This document shows, piece by piece, positions 44,184 through 53,656 of a DNA stretch of 64,000 bases. The translations under genes were made by a program, and so were the position numbers. Numbering within the stretch: position 1 is the stretch's first letter; the number at the start of each line of letters is the position of its first letter. Origin of the DNA: JAJRXC01 sp047639555 (lineage in GTDB: Bacteria > Actinomycetota > Acidimicrobiia > Acidimicrobiales > Aldehydirespiratoraceae); NCBI GenBank assembly GCA_047639555.1, contig JBLIOE010000008.1, positions 1 through 64,000 on the forward strand, given 5' to 3'. The notes under the pieces were generated by a model. That model was not told where the DNA came from. It saw only the letters and a list, made by a program, of their open reading frames with translations, and searched no databases.

Positions 44184-44912
44184 CTACTTCTTCTCTTTCG
44201 GCATTGTGAACACAGCTTCGATCTCCACGAGCGCTCCTCGATCGATTCGGAATCGCTCGGCGATCATCACCGGCATGACCTTGCCCGGCGAGCCCGCCGA
44301 CAGGTTGTAGAAGACAGCGGCACCGTCGCCGGCGATCACCCATCGTTCGTCCGATATGCCTTGCACCATCTGCATGATGTCGGATTCGAGTTCTGTACGG
44401 AGGTGTCGGCTTCCTTCGCCATTGACGATTCCGTTCTCGACGCGCCGGACGTCGTCGGCGAGCGAAACCGCGCTGGCGTCATGGCTGACCAACGCATCGA
44501 GGTATGCCCGAACCGCAGACACAACTCCCTCATCTGCCGCGCCTTCGGCTACTCCGTCGAGCCAGCCCATCGGCGATCCTGGCGTCATGGTGTGAAAGGC
44601 CTCGATCTCGCAGATGAGGCCATCGCGAAGCCCGAACCGCTCGCTGACTGTCACCGAAACCAGCCCGCCCTCGCCCGTGTCGGCGGACAGGTCGTAGAAG
44701 GCCACCAGTTCGTCGCTTCCGACCACCCAACGGCGGTCAGGGGTGATGGTGAGTGGCGGTTCGTGACGAATGGATTCGCGGAGGGCATTGTCGCCGACTG
44801 CGCTCGTTCGTCCGTTTACAACCCGGCGTACGTCGGCCGTCAACGGCACACCCGAGGGGTCTCGCCGGACGAGGGCATCCAGATACGCCGTCGCGACTTC
44901 AATGGGGTCCAT
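44184..44912 (-). CDS. Tandem SnoaL-like protein
   Basis: 242 aa formed by two SnoaL/NTF2-like halves of about 120 residues with parallel sequence: AVRAYLDALVSHDASAVSLADDVRRVENG mirrors ATAYLDALVRRDPSGVPLTADVRRVVNG, and RWVIAGDGAAVFYNLSA mirrors RWVVGSDELVAFYDLSA. The family includes small isomerases, hydrolases and binding proteins of polyketide or steroid metabolism. Last gene of a six-gene minus-strand run from 51141. Function unknown. Confidence 0.85.
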   Translation of the reverse strand: MDPIEVATAYLDALVRRDPSGVPLTADVRRVVNGRTSAVGDNALRESIRHEPPLTITPDRRWVVGSDELVAFYDLSADTGEGGLVSVTVSERFGLRDGLICEIEAFHTMTPGSPMGWLDGVAEGAADEGVVSAVRAYLDALVSHDASAVSLADDVRRVENGIVNGEGSRHLRTELESDIMQMVQGISDERWVIAGDGAAVFYNLSAGSPGKVMPVMIAERFRIDRGALVEIEAVFTMPKEKK

Positions 44913-44932
44913 CGTGTGTCAGTCCTTCTGCT

Positions 44933-46489
44933 TCAAGTAAAGCCGTCGAGGCGGGCGGTGAGAGCGGCGTCCTCCGGGTTGATGTCTTCCAGCTCACGAT
45001 CGACGGTTTCGGGGTAGAGCGTGAGGACCAGCACCGTTACGAGGACGGGACCCAGGGCGAGGAGGGCGATCCCGGTGCCCGCGCCGTCGAGACGGTCGTC
45101 GAGTTGGCCGGCCAGCACGAGTCCGGTCGCCGAACCCATGACCGAGATGGTGGTGATGATGGCGTTGGCGCGAGCCCGCAGCTGGGTCGGGAACAGCTCG
45201 GGGCCGTAGACGCCGAGCGCGGGTACGGTCGCGGCCGAGAAGATGATGAAGCCCATGCCGGCCAGCCACATCGCGATGCCGTCCGAGTTGTAGACCGCCA
45301 CACCCAGCAGCGCACTGAACAGTACGGCGGTGGCGCCCACTCGCCGGCGTCCCCACGTCTCGGCGAGCCGTCCACCGATGACGATGCCGAACACCCCGGG
45401 GAGAGATGTCGCGAGGCGAAATCCGGAGATGTCGCCCGCGGAGAAGCCCCGTTCGTCCTTGAGGAAGTCATTGAGGAGCTGGTGGGCTGGCGCCGCGAAC
45501 ATTGCGCCGAGGTAGCCGGCCGTGGAGAGGAGCACGAGCCGGCGCACGAAGTTGCGGCGAGCTTCGGGCTGCTTCCTCAGGTCGTCGTCATCGGTGGTGG
45601 CCAGCGCGGCCTCAAAGCGACGCGACTCGGGAAGGGAGCGAGCGACCGCCCGCCACAGCGGAAGAAACCCGAGCGGGACCAGAAAGAGGAGGCGCCAGCT
45701 CCAGTCGGCGATCCCGGCCAGCGGCAAGAGCATGACCGCGAACAACCCGCCCACGCCGCCGCTCATGGCCAGCAGGCTCACGGCAAAGGCGCGGCTCCTC
45801 GGCCCAACCTCCTCGGCCGCCACGACCAAGAGGAGCACACTGGCGGTGGTGGCTACGCCGCGGGTGATGGTCTGGGTGCCGGCCAGTACATAGATGTTCG
45901 GTGAGACGGCGCCCACTGCGGTTGCGAAGCACGCAACCAGGGTGGTGGCCAAGAGCAGCTGACGGCGGCCGCGGCGGTCGGCGAGGACGAGAAGGCCGAG
46001 CGATGCTATGACCCCGATTCGAATGGCGGCGAGAGCATTGCCTTGGGCTGCGTCGGAGAGGCCGAATTCGTCGGTGGCAAACGTGATGGTCTGCGTGGTT
46101 GCGCTGGTCGCGTAGCCCAGGACGAGGGCCAGGCCGCACAGCAGGCCGAGAAGCTGTGATGTCCGCATCGACTGACGTTCGGGCGGCGACCACCACGGCC
46201 ACGACTCGTCCCCATCGGAGAGCTTCGCCATCTCGCGGCGGATCTGGGGCCGTAGGGCCCAACCCGTGGCCGGCATTGCCACCTTCCAGCGGACGGTCTG
46301 GACGACCTCGGTGCCGCCCTCGACTTCAAGGAGCTCAACCTCGCGCTCGTAGTAGTGAAACGGCCCTTCGGCGAGCTCAAACTGGCCGTCGCCCACGGCC
46401 CGCTCGAGCACAAAGCCGTCGCGGGGAGCGAGGACGGCCGCGAGCGCGTCGTCGTCTAACACGGCCCGCGTCGTCACCTCCCTGGTCAT
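44933..46489 (-). CDS. MFS transporter with N-terminal SRPBCC/START-like domain
   Basis: 518 aa. The first 110 residues are soluble and resemble a SRPBCC ligand-binding domain (FHYYEREVELLEVEGGTEVV, TVRWKVAMPATGWA). The rest is a 12-helix MFS porter with motif A LADRRGRRQLLLATTL, a second half beginning RRNFVRRLVLLSTAGYLGA and RLAETWGRRRVGATAV. The continuous frame implies a fusion; a separate start at the Met of MRTSQLL would yield the porter alone. Lies 20 bp upstream of the SnoaL gene. Confidence 0.82.
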   Translation of the reverse strand: MTREVTTRAVLDDDALAAVLAPRDGFVLERAVGDGQFELAEGPFHYYEREVELLEVEGGTEVVQTVRWKVAMPATGWALRPQIRREMAKLSDGDESWPWWSPPERQSMRTSQLLGLLCGLALVLGYATSATTQTITFATDEFGLSDAAQGNALAAIRIGVIASLGLLVLADRRGRRQLLLATTLVACFATAVGAVSPNIYVLAGTQTITRGVATTASVLLLVVAAEEVGPRSRAFAVSLLAMSGGVGGLFAVMLLPLAGIADWSWRLLFLVPLGFLPLWRAVARSLPESRRFEAALATTDDDDLRKQPEARRNFVRRLVLLSTAGYLGAMFAAPAHQLLNDFLKDERGFSAGDISGFRLATSLPGVFGIVIGGRLAETWGRRRVGATAVLFSALLGVAVYNSDGIAMWLAGMGFIIFSAATVPALGVYGPELFPTQLRARANAIITTISVMGSATGLVLAGQLDDRLDGAGTGIALLALGPVLVTVLVLTLYPETVDRELEDINPEDAALTARLDGFT

Positions 46490-46530
46490 GCCCGGCAGCC
46501 TGTCAGGTCACCGGCGGGACGAGAAATTCG

Positions 46531-47892
46531 TCAGCTCACAAACTCCCAAGCGGCGTCGGCCGCAGAGAAACGGGCGAGCTCGCCAGCGCCAGCGGCGGCA
46601 TGGTCGTCGGGGCCGAGTGACGCCGAAGGGAATCCGGCCATGTCGAACTCGCCCAGCCCCGCGAGGGCGGCGGCCAGCGACTCGTTGGTGAGGTCGGGAC
46701 CAGCGGCCGTCAGCGCAAGTTCGAGGATGGTGGCCGCGCCGCACGCATTAATCGCGAGGCCCACATTGCCGACTTCGGCATCGAGTGCAAAGTCGACGCG
46801 TTCGTCGGTACGACCCTCGATTATGGCGACGCACTCGGCCACGGCAGGATCATCGGCCATGGCGGGCTGGTCGACGGTGCCGACGGGCGTGGGTAGCAAG
46901 GACAACATGGCGTCGACGTAGGAGAGGTCGACGCCGCCGGAGGTCAGCGTGTTGGCGCCGATCGCTGGGTTCGCCAGCCACGTCGTCTCGTAGCCGACTC
47001 GGGCCGCGGCTTCGAGCCCCCCGGCGGTCGGGCTGGCGTGGACGGTCACCGTCACGCCCTCGGATCGGAACTTCTCAAGAACGACCTCGACGGCGGCTTG
47101 ATTGGCGACCACGTCTCCGCCGTTTGCGCCAACAAGGCCTTCCACTGGATCGATTCCTGCGTTGCTCAGGGCCGCGACGGTCTCGTTGAAGAGTTCCTCA
47201 TCGGCATCGATAAGGCCGAGCACGCCGACAGTTTCGCCGTCGAAAACGCCGGCCGCCGCCATGGCGTCTACCCATTCAACGGATCGGGTGTCGGTCCGAC
47301 CTCGAACGGAGACGTATGGGGCGGTCGAACGGTCGATGCGTTGTTGGTTCTGCTGGCTGACGGTGATCGCCGCGGTGTTGTTCGCTTCCGTGTAGCAGAG
47401 CACCTGGTCCAGCCGGATCGCGCCGACCACCATGAATACCTCCACATCCTCGGTCAGCCGCACGCATGCCTCGTCGGCCTCGGTGTTGCCGATGGGAAGG
47501 TACGTCTCGGTGGTGATCTCGAGTTTGCGCCCGTGGATGCCGCCCCGGTCATTGATGGCCTCAAGGGCCGCGGTGTAGACGGCACCGGCGTCGCCGGAAG
47601 CGAGGTCGACCCCAGCATCCGCGAGCCGTTCGAAGTCGATCGCGACGACCCCGATCCGGATGGCTTCCTCGGTGACGCCGCGGTGACTCGCGGTCAGCTC
47701 AACGGGCACATCAACCGTTTCAGTATCGTCGTCCAGCTCAGGTTCGTCTTCGGGTCCGTCTTCGATCGCGTCGGGCTCCGACGTCGCCGGGTTGGGCTCG
47801 ATCTCGTCGGCGGTGTCGTCGCTGCTTGAACAACCGGCCGCGACGAGCGCGGCGAGCGTGAGAGCAAGCAGGAGGTGTCGTGCTCGGGTCAT
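46531..47892 (-). CDS. Branched-chain-amino-acid-type (LivK-like) substrate-binding lipoprotein
   Basis: About 453 aa from ATG 47892. Lipoprotein signal LLLALTLAALVAAGC, an acidic linker (about 25-55), then a type-I periplasmic-binding fold beginning EEAIRIGVVAIDFERL and AALEAINDRGGIHGRKLEI. No ABC permease or ATPase gene is adjacent, so it is an orphan here. Its ATG overlaps the TetR stop, so it belongs to the sulfatase operon. A ligand related to the sulfated substrate is possible. Confidence 0.87.
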   Translation of the reverse strand: MTRARHLLLALTLAALVAAGCSSSDDTADEIEPNPATSEPDAIEDGPEDEPELDDDTETVDVPVELTASHRGVTEEAIRIGVVAIDFERLADAGVDLASGDAGAVYTAALEAINDRGGIHGRKLEITTETYLPIGNTEADEACVRLTEDVEVFMVVGAIRLDQVLCYTEANNTAAITVSQQNQQRIDRSTAPYVSVRGRTDTRSVEWVDAMAAAGVFDGETVGVLGLIDADEELFNETVAALSNAGIDPVEGLVGANGGDVVANQAAVEVVLEKFRSEGVTVTVHASPTAGGLEAAARVGYETTWLANPAIGANTLTSGGVDLSYVDAMLSLLPTPVGTVDQPAMADDPAVAECVAIIEGRTDERVDFALDAEVGNVGLAINACGAATILELALTAAGPDLTNESLAAALAGLGEFDMAGFPSASLGPDDHAAAGAGELARFSAADAAWEFVS

Positions 47893-48500
47893 GTGAGATC
47901 TCCGTTGATCGAGGTATCGAGGGTTTGAGTAACGAGGGTGTGAATGAGTTTGCGGCTGCGCGGGACCGATAGGCGCTGCCAACGCCGTAGCCGCTCCCAT
48001 GTGTCCCAGCTGGTGTGGAGGTCGAGAAGTTCGATGGTTTCGGCCATATTGCTGCGGTCAAGAGTCGAGAGTTCGGGTTCGAACGTGTGTATCAGCTGTC
48101 GACGGAGGCGGGCGGCGAGGTTGGTCTGCTGTGTCCGGATCTCGGGGGACGCGTGCATGTTGGCCAGCGCGGCGCGGCGCACCGGTGCAACCGTCTCGAA
48201 GAGCTCGGCTCGGTGGGCGACGAGGCCGTCGATGCGTTCAGTCAGCGTGCCGGAGAGCGGATGAGCGATGAACAGCTCCGGGTGTCGGGCCTTCTGGTGC
48301 TCGGCCAGCGCCATCGCGATCGCGTCCCGGTCCTGGAAGTGGTGGTACATGGACCGAGTGGTCATCCCCACGCGAGACGCGATGTCCTCGATGGTGGGGG
48401 TGAGGTTGTCTTCGGCGTACAAGGCAGACAGGGCGTCGATCACCGCCTCGCGGGTACGTCGGCCCCGGGCGACACGCCCGTCCTCGACCGTGTCGGTCAC
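47889..48500 (-). CDS. TetR-family regulator
   Basis: 203 aa from GTG 48500. N-terminal helix-turn-helix (about 28-60: LTPTIEDIASRVGMTTRSMYHHFQDRDAIAMALAEH). The C-terminal ligand domain is unlike known families. It sits inside the operon between the sulfatase and the binding lipoprotein, with four-base overlaps on both sides, so it likely responds to a pathway metabolite. Confidence 0.92.
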   Translation of the reverse strand: MTDTVEDGRVARGRRTREAVIDALSALYAEDNLTPTIEDIASRVGMTTRSMYHHFQDRDAIAMALAEHQKARHPELFIAHPLSGTLTERIDGLVAHRAELFETVAPVRRAALANMHASPEIRTQQTNLAARLRRQLIHTFEPELSTLDRSNMAETIELLDLHTSWDTWERLRRWQRLSVPRSRKLIHTLVTQTLDTSINGDLT

Positions 48501-49915
48501 GCTGGCTCCAGGGTCGAGGTCAGCTCGTCGCGGAGGCGGACCAATTCGTCGGCCGTGCTTGGGTCGGCAGCCAGGTTGGTGGCTTCGTCGGGATCGGCGA
48601 CGAGGTCAAATAGCTCACAGGCCTCACCGGTGGCGGCGTTGAACGTCGCTCGCCACTGGCCGTCGGTGATGGCTTGCCAGGTCGTCATGTCGGGGCGCAT
48701 GCGGATCATGCTTACGGCATGATCGCGGGCGGTGCTCGTATCGCCGTTCACCAGGGGCACCAGCGAGCGGGACGGCGCGTTGTCGAGCGGAGCGGCGGAG
48801 CCGGCGTCGAGCAACGTGGCGGCGACATCGAAGGCCTGGACCGGCGCGGTTTCGACTCGACCATCGATCCCGCCGGGTGGCCGCAAGATGAGCGGCACCC
48901 GCACCGACGATCGGTAGAAGTTCATCTTCGCCATCACACCGTGGTCGCCGAGCATTTCGCCGTGGTCGGCGGAGTAGACGATCCATGTGTTGTCGAGCTG
49001 CCCCGCACGTTCGAGCTGAGCGAGCAGATCGCCGATGCGCTGATCGATGAGCGACACCATTGCGTAGTACTGGCGGGCGCCGGCCAGCACGAACTCGTCG
49101 GTCAACAGCTCGCTGTGCGAATGCTTGCGCAAGAAGGTCAGCTGGGCCGCCCACTCGTCGGTGGTTGGGACAGGCTCCGAACGGGCCGTTCGCTCAATGT
49201 GCGCACCGGCGTAGTGGTCGGCCCAGAGCGGGTCGCCCATAAGCGGCACGTGGGGCTGAACGAACGAGAGCTGCATAAACCAGGGCCGGTCGGCTGTCTG
49301 GCGGCCGATCCATTGTTGAGCTTCGTCGGCCAGGTAGCAGGTGAGGTCGAGCTCCTGGGGCAGGGGAGAGGTGACTGCATTCCAGTGGCCATCGCCGCCG
49401 CGGAAGTTGGCCTTGATGATCTCCTGGTACTCGTGGAGTGCACCGTTCTCGCGCAGGAACTGCATGTACGGCGTGTTCCAGTCGCCGATATGGACGTAGC
49501 GGTCGAACTCCTCGACCACGTGGTCGAACCCGAAGCTCCCGATCCACTCCTCGGTCGGTGGGGGCGTGCCCGGCTCTGCGAGCATTGGCCATGAGTCGAA
49601 GTGGGTCTTGCCGATCGATGCGGTGGTGTAGCCCGCGTCCTGTAAACGGCGGGGAAACGTGTCCCACTCCGGCAGGCAGTCGCCGGCGAAGTTGCCGAGC
49701 ACACCGTGGTCGCTGGGGAAACGGCCGGTCAGCGACGAGGCGCGGGCCGGCTGGCAGATGGGGCTCTCGGTCCAGGCCTGGTCGAAGCGAACACCTTCGG
49801 CTGCGAGACGGTCGAGATGGGGAGTCTGGACGATGTCGTTGCCGGCGCAACCCAGTACGTCGGCGCGGTGCTGATCGGCATAGAGAAAAAGAAGATTGGG
49901 CCGCTGGGTGCTCAT
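48497..49915 (-). CDS. Sulfatase (Cys-type, formylglycine-dependent)
   Basis: 472 aa from ATG 49915. Family core: NLLFLYADQHRADVLG (metal Asp14 and Gln15), then the modification motif ICQPARASSLTGR with Cys54 as the formylglycine site. Later YSADHGEMLGDHG gives further metal ligands. No signal peptide, so it is probably cytoplasmic and the sulfated substrate is imported. It needs a formylglycine-generating enzyme encoded elsewhere. ATGA-coupled with the MBL gene upstream. Confidence 0.92.
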   Translation of the reverse strand: MSTQRPNLLFLYADQHRADVLGCAGNDIVQTPHLDRLAAEGVRFDQAWTESPICQPARASSLTGRFPSDHGVLGNFAGDCLPEWDTFPRRLQDAGYTTASIGKTHFDSWPMLAEPGTPPPTEEWIGSFGFDHVVEEFDRYVHIGDWNTPYMQFLRENGALHEYQEIIKANFRGGDGHWNAVTSPLPQELDLTCYLADEAQQWIGRQTADRPWFMQLSFVQPHVPLMGDPLWADHYAGAHIERTARSEPVPTTDEWAAQLTFLRKHSHSELLTDEFVLAGARQYYAMVSLIDQRIGDLLAQLERAGQLDNTWIVYSADHGEMLGDHGVMAKMNFYRSSVRVPLILRPPGGIDGRVETAPVQAFDVAATLLDAGSAAPLDNAPSRSLVPLVNGDTSTARDHAVSMIRMRPDMTTWQAITDGQWRATFNAATGEACELFDLVADPDEATNLAADPSTADELVRLRDELTSTLEPA

Positions 49916-51141
49916 TGGCCTACACCTTCCCACGAAGTGGTGCCTTCTCGGAGAAGTCGGGCGCTGGACTTGTAGAGGCCCTTGCTCGGGTACGGGTCGA
50001 TCTCCTTGGATCGCGCCCGGCAGAGGTCGGCCTTGATGGACCGAGCCCTCGTCACCGATGGCTCGTCATCGGGGCCGAGGGCGACGAGATCGATGACATG
50101 CATGGCCAGCTGTACCCGTCCGTCGGTCGCCAAAGCTTCGGCCCGGGCGATCACCGCGTCGGGATCGGCGATGGCGTCGAAGGTGGCCCGGGCCACGTCG
50201 GCTGGCGCGGCCGGATGCAGTGAGGTCGGGTTGCGGTCCCACCAGCCGCTCTCCTCGCGGACGAGATCGCGCACGATGTAGTCGGGACTGCCGTAGATCG
50301 GTTTCAGCCAGGGAAGATCGAACAGTTCAGGCGGGTAGTCCAGGTCGGCCAAGATCTCGCGCTCGCCCATGCCTCGGTTGAGGCGGTCGACCACCGCGGT
50401 TCGGAGCCACCGCAGCGCCTGGGCCGTCGTGGTGAGCCGCTCAGCAATCGCCGCTTCTCCGGTCACAACCGGACCAAACTCGACGACGAGTCGCTCGGCA
50501 CGCAGGTCGACCAGCCGCTCCAGCGTCTCGGCCCAACGTACGGTCAGCCGCAACGTGCGCAACGGCGTTCCGATGTTCGGGATCATGTCAGCCGGAACGG
50601 ACGCGCCGGCGTAGAGCGTGCGAGTCTCGGGCAACCACATGGCCAGCGCACAGTCAGTTTCGGACGGGACCCACAAGAGTTCAATGCGCGGTGACTTCGA
50701 CAGCACCATGTAGTCGTCGAACAACTCGGTCGGATCGACGCGGCTCGGCTGATACTTCGTGGAGATGCCGGGAAACTGCATTTCGACGAGAGTGGCCTGG
50801 TACCCGTCGGTCTCCCGATACCTGTCGTAGCGGACCGGAACGTTGCGGTGGGAGATGAGGCGAGGCGCCGCCTCGCCGCGTTCGGTGTTGTGGTCGAGCC
50901 ACTGCGGGATGCCGAAGTTGTAGCCGTAGTGCCCGTGCGAGTAGCAGATCGCGGCGACGGGAGCCTCGGTGCGAACCCGTAGGGCCAAGATCATGGCATC
51001 GGTCTCTTTGCCGCCGGGTCCCGTGTCGACCAGCATCACGCCGTCGGGTGTCTCCACCGCGAACGCGTTGCCCTGACCCGGCAGGACCCAGACACCGGGT
51101 GTCACCTCGGAGCTCGTTGGCGTCTCGTCCTCAGTGGTCAT
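49912..51141 (-). CDS. MBL-fold alkylsulfatase-like protein with altered metal motif
   Basis: 409 aa from ATG 51141. Metallo-beta-lactamase fold followed by the alkylsulfatase dimerisation domain (YGSPDYIVRDLVREESGWWD and NPTSLHPAAP, as in SdsA1/BDS1). The usual HxHxDH is SHGHYGYN here, with the Asp and His replaced by Gly and Tyr. No signal peptide is seen, unlike secreted SdsA1. First gene of the minus-strand operon, divergent from the arylsulfatase. It could hydrolyse or bind alkyl sulfates; altered chemistry is likely. Confidence 0.8.
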   Translation of the reverse strand: MTTEDETPTSSEVTPGVWVLPGQGNAFAVETPDGVMLVDTGPGGKETDAMILALRVRTEAPVAAICYSHGHYGYNFGIPQWLDHNTERGEAAPRLISHRNVPVRYDRYRETDGYQATLVEMQFPGISTKYQPSRVDPTELFDDYMVLSKSPRIELLWVPSETDCALAMWLPETRTLYAGASVPADMIPNIGTPLRTLRLTVRWAETLERLVDLRAERLVVEFGPVVTGEAAIAERLTTTAQALRWLRTAVVDRLNRGMGEREILADLDYPPELFDLPWLKPIYGSPDYIVRDLVREESGWWDRNPTSLHPAAPADVARATFDAIADPDAVIARAEALATDGRVQLAMHVIDLVALGPDDEPSVTRARSIKADLCRARSKEIDPYPSKGLYKSSARLLREGTTSWEGVGQ

Positions 51142-51299
51142 AAGTCGTTACTCGTCTTGTCGTCGGCTATCTAATTTCACATACTACGAAAATTCATTGC
51201 TAGGTTCAAGTCATCGCTCGGGGGCCACATGGTCCCTGTGCCGACCACCTCACCAACATCACTATCTGAGATCACCATCATTCGAGACAGGGAGTACAC
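51142..51299. promoter_or_regulatory. Divergent promoter region between the MBL operon and the arylsulfatase
   Basis: 158 bp with an AT-rich core around 51160-51205 (TATCTAATTTCACATACTAC). On the plus side AGGGAG lies six bases before the 51300 ATG. No clear palindromic operator was seen. This is the likely control point of both sulfatase transcripts. Confidence 0.5.
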
Positions 51300-53564
51300 A
51301 TGACCGACTTCAAGGGAACGATCGGGCGCACGCTCGCCGATTCGGAGCCGCACTTCGAGGAGCGACCCCATCCGGGTGACGGCGCGCCGAATGTGGTGTT
51401 CGTGCTGCTCGACGACACCGGGTTTGCCCAGTTTGGTTGTTACGGGTCAGATATCGAAACGCCGAATATCGACGGCTTGGCGGCGGGCGGGGTGCAGTTC
51501 ACGAACTTCCACGTGACGCCGGTGTGTTCTCCGACACGGGCGGCGTTGCTGACCGGTCGGTCCCAGCACGCCGTGGGGATGCGTGGCCTCTCGGGCTGGA
51601 TCACGGGCTTCCCTCACGCCACTGGCCACATCTCCGACGCCGCGGCGACGGTCGCCGAGGTGCTTCGCGGCGAGGGCTACGCCACGTTGTGCGCCGGCAA
51701 GTGGCATCTGATGCCCGGCACCGATATCTCTGCCGCGGGGCCATTCGATCACTGGCCACTCGGTCGGGGCTTCGAGCGCTTCTACGGCTTCTTGCCGGGG
51801 GAGACCGACCAGTTCCATCCGGAGTTGGTGCGAGACAACTCCCACATCGATCCACCGGCAACACCCGAGGAGGGCTACCACCTCTCAGAGGACCTGGTGG
51901 ACCAGTTGTTGTTGATGATCAGCGACAACAAGGGCGTGCGCCCCGACAAGCCGTTCTTCGCCTACCTCCCGTTCGGCGCGACCCATGCGCCGCACCAGGC
52001 ACCGCAGGACTATCTCGACAAGTACCGGGGTCGCTACGACGAGGGCTGGGATGTGGTGCGCCAGCGCTGGTACGAACGCCAGATCGAATTGGGTGTGATC
52101 AATGCCGATACGACGCTTGCGCCCCGCAACCCCGGCGTCGAGCCCTGGGACGACCTGTCGGACAACGAGCAGCGTCTCGCTGCTCGGCTGCAGGAGGCAT
52201 TTGCCGCTTTCTTGGATCACACCGACGACCAGATCGGCCGGTTCGTCGATGGATTGGCGGCCATGGGGGAGCTCGACAACACGATTCTTGTCCTCTTGTC
52301 GGACAACGGCGCGTCCCAGGAGGGCGGTGCATCCGGCACGATGCACGAGATGAAGCACTTCAACGGCATCAAAGAGGCGCCGGACGAAGCCATCGAGCGG
52401 ATTGACGACATCGGAACGCCCCGCAGCCACACGAACTATCCGTGGGGTTGGGCGCAGTGCGGCAACTCGCCGTTTCGTTGGTACAAGACCCTCACCCATG
52501 AGGGTGGAGTACACGTGCCGATGGTCGTGCACTGGCCCGATGGTCTCGCCGATGAACAGGCCGGGACGAAGCGCGACCAATTCGCCTATGTCTCAGACAT
52601 CGTGCCCACCGTCTACGAGCTGCTCGGCATTACGCCGGCCGGCACGTATCGGGGTGTCGAGCAGATGCCGGTGACTGGGCACTCGTTCGCGTCGGTGCTC
52701 GACAATGCCGCTGCGCCCGCGACCAACACCCTCCAGTACTTTGAGTTTGCGGGCAATCGCGCGCTCGTCGCTGAACTCGAAGGCGTGTCGTGGAAGGCCG
52801 TCACCCGCCATCTCCCCAATACTGGCTTCGACGATGAACCGTGGGAGCTCTACAACCTCTCTGTCGATCCATCGGAGTGCAACGACCTCGCTGGCGATGC
52901 GCCGGAGCGGCTAGCCGAGCTGATCGATCTCTGGTGGCAGGAGGCAGAGCGTCACGGGGTGCTGCCGCTCGACGAGCGCCGCCTCGAACTGTTCATTCCT
53001 CGGATCGGCGATCACGAAGTCCATCGCCCGACTCGTCGCTACACCTACCGACCACCGATGACTCGGATTCCGACGAGAACGGCAGCGTCACTCACCGACA
53101 CTGTCGTCGACATCACCGCAAGAGTCAGCCGCTCGGCCGACGACCACGGCGTGTTAATTGCTACCGGCAACGAGAACTGCGGGTTGTCGGTGTTTGTTCA
53201 GAACGGGCGTCTCGCCGTCGACTACAACGCGTTCGGCGACCACACCATCGTGGAATCCGATATCGAGGTGCCTGCTGGTGATATCACGCTGGCCGTGCAT
53301 CTAGAGCGCGACGGCGCGGCGGGTTGGGTCGAACTGTCGATCGACGGTGAAGCGTGTGGGCGAGCGGCGATCCCGCTCTACCTGTCGATGTTCACCTCGG
53401 TTGGCCTCAGCGTCGGAGAGGATCACGGCTCGGCTGTTTCGGCCCGATACTCGGCGCCATTCGCTTTCACCGGGACCCTGCACGATGTCACCGTCCAACT
53501 CCCTGGTGGTCGCGACCCGAGTGCCGACGAAGCCACGGCCAAGAGCGAGTGGTCGCGGCAGTAA
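51300..53564 (+). CDS. Arylsulfatase-family sulfatase with long C-terminal domain
   Basis: 754 aa. Sulfatase core: NVVFVLLDDTGFAQFGCYG (metal Asp pair), then VCSPTRAALLTGR with the Cys76 formylglycine site, GKWHLM, and LLSDNGASQEGG. The last 200 residues (from about 555) form a beta-rich region that may bind carbohydrate or help dimerise, typical of the large arylsulfatase group (DUF/AslA-like). No signal peptide is visible. Followed by two SDR genes, suggesting that the freed alcohol is oxidised. Confidence 0.93.
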   Translation: MTDFKGTIGRTLADSEPHFEERPHPGDGAPNVVFVLLDDTGFAQFGCYGSDIETPNIDGLAAGGVQFTNFHVTPVCSPTRAALLTGRSQHAVGMRGLSGWITGFPHATGHISDAAATVAEVLRGEGYATLCAGKWHLMPGTDISAAGPFDHWPLGRGFERFYGFLPGETDQFHPELVRDNSHIDPPATPEEGYHLSEDLVDQLLLMISDNKGVRPDKPFFAYLPFGATHAPHQAPQDYLDKYRGRYDEGWDVVRQRWYERQIELGVINADTTLAPRNPGVEPWDDLSDNEQRLAARLQEAFAAFLDHTDDQIGRFVDGLAAMGELDNTILVLLSDNGASQEGGASGTMHEMKHFNGIKEAPDEAIERIDDIGTPRSHTNYPWGWAQCGNSPFRWYKTLTHEGGVHVPMVVHWPDGLADEQAGTKRDQFAYVSDIVPTVYELLGITPAGTYRGVEQMPVTGHSFASVLDNAAAPATNTLQYFEFAGNRALVAELEGVSWKAVTRHLPNTGFDDEPWELYNLSVDPSECNDLAGDAPERLAELIDLWWQEAERHGVLPLDERRLELFIPRIGDHEVHRPTRRYTYRPPMTRIPTRTAASLTDTVVDITARVSRSADDHGVLIATGNENCGLSVFVQNGRLAVDYNAFGDHTIVESDIEVPAGDITLAVHLERDGAAGWVELSIDGEACGRAAIPLYLSMFTSVGLSVGEDHGSAVSARYSAPFAFTGTLHDVTVQLPGGRDPSADEATAKSEWSRQ

Positions 53565-53656
53565 CCCAACGTCAGGGCAGTCACTCGCCACGCGCTTGAC
53601 GACTGAATGGCCGACTACGGTGGCGCCCGTGATTCCATAGATATGGAGGGGATGAG

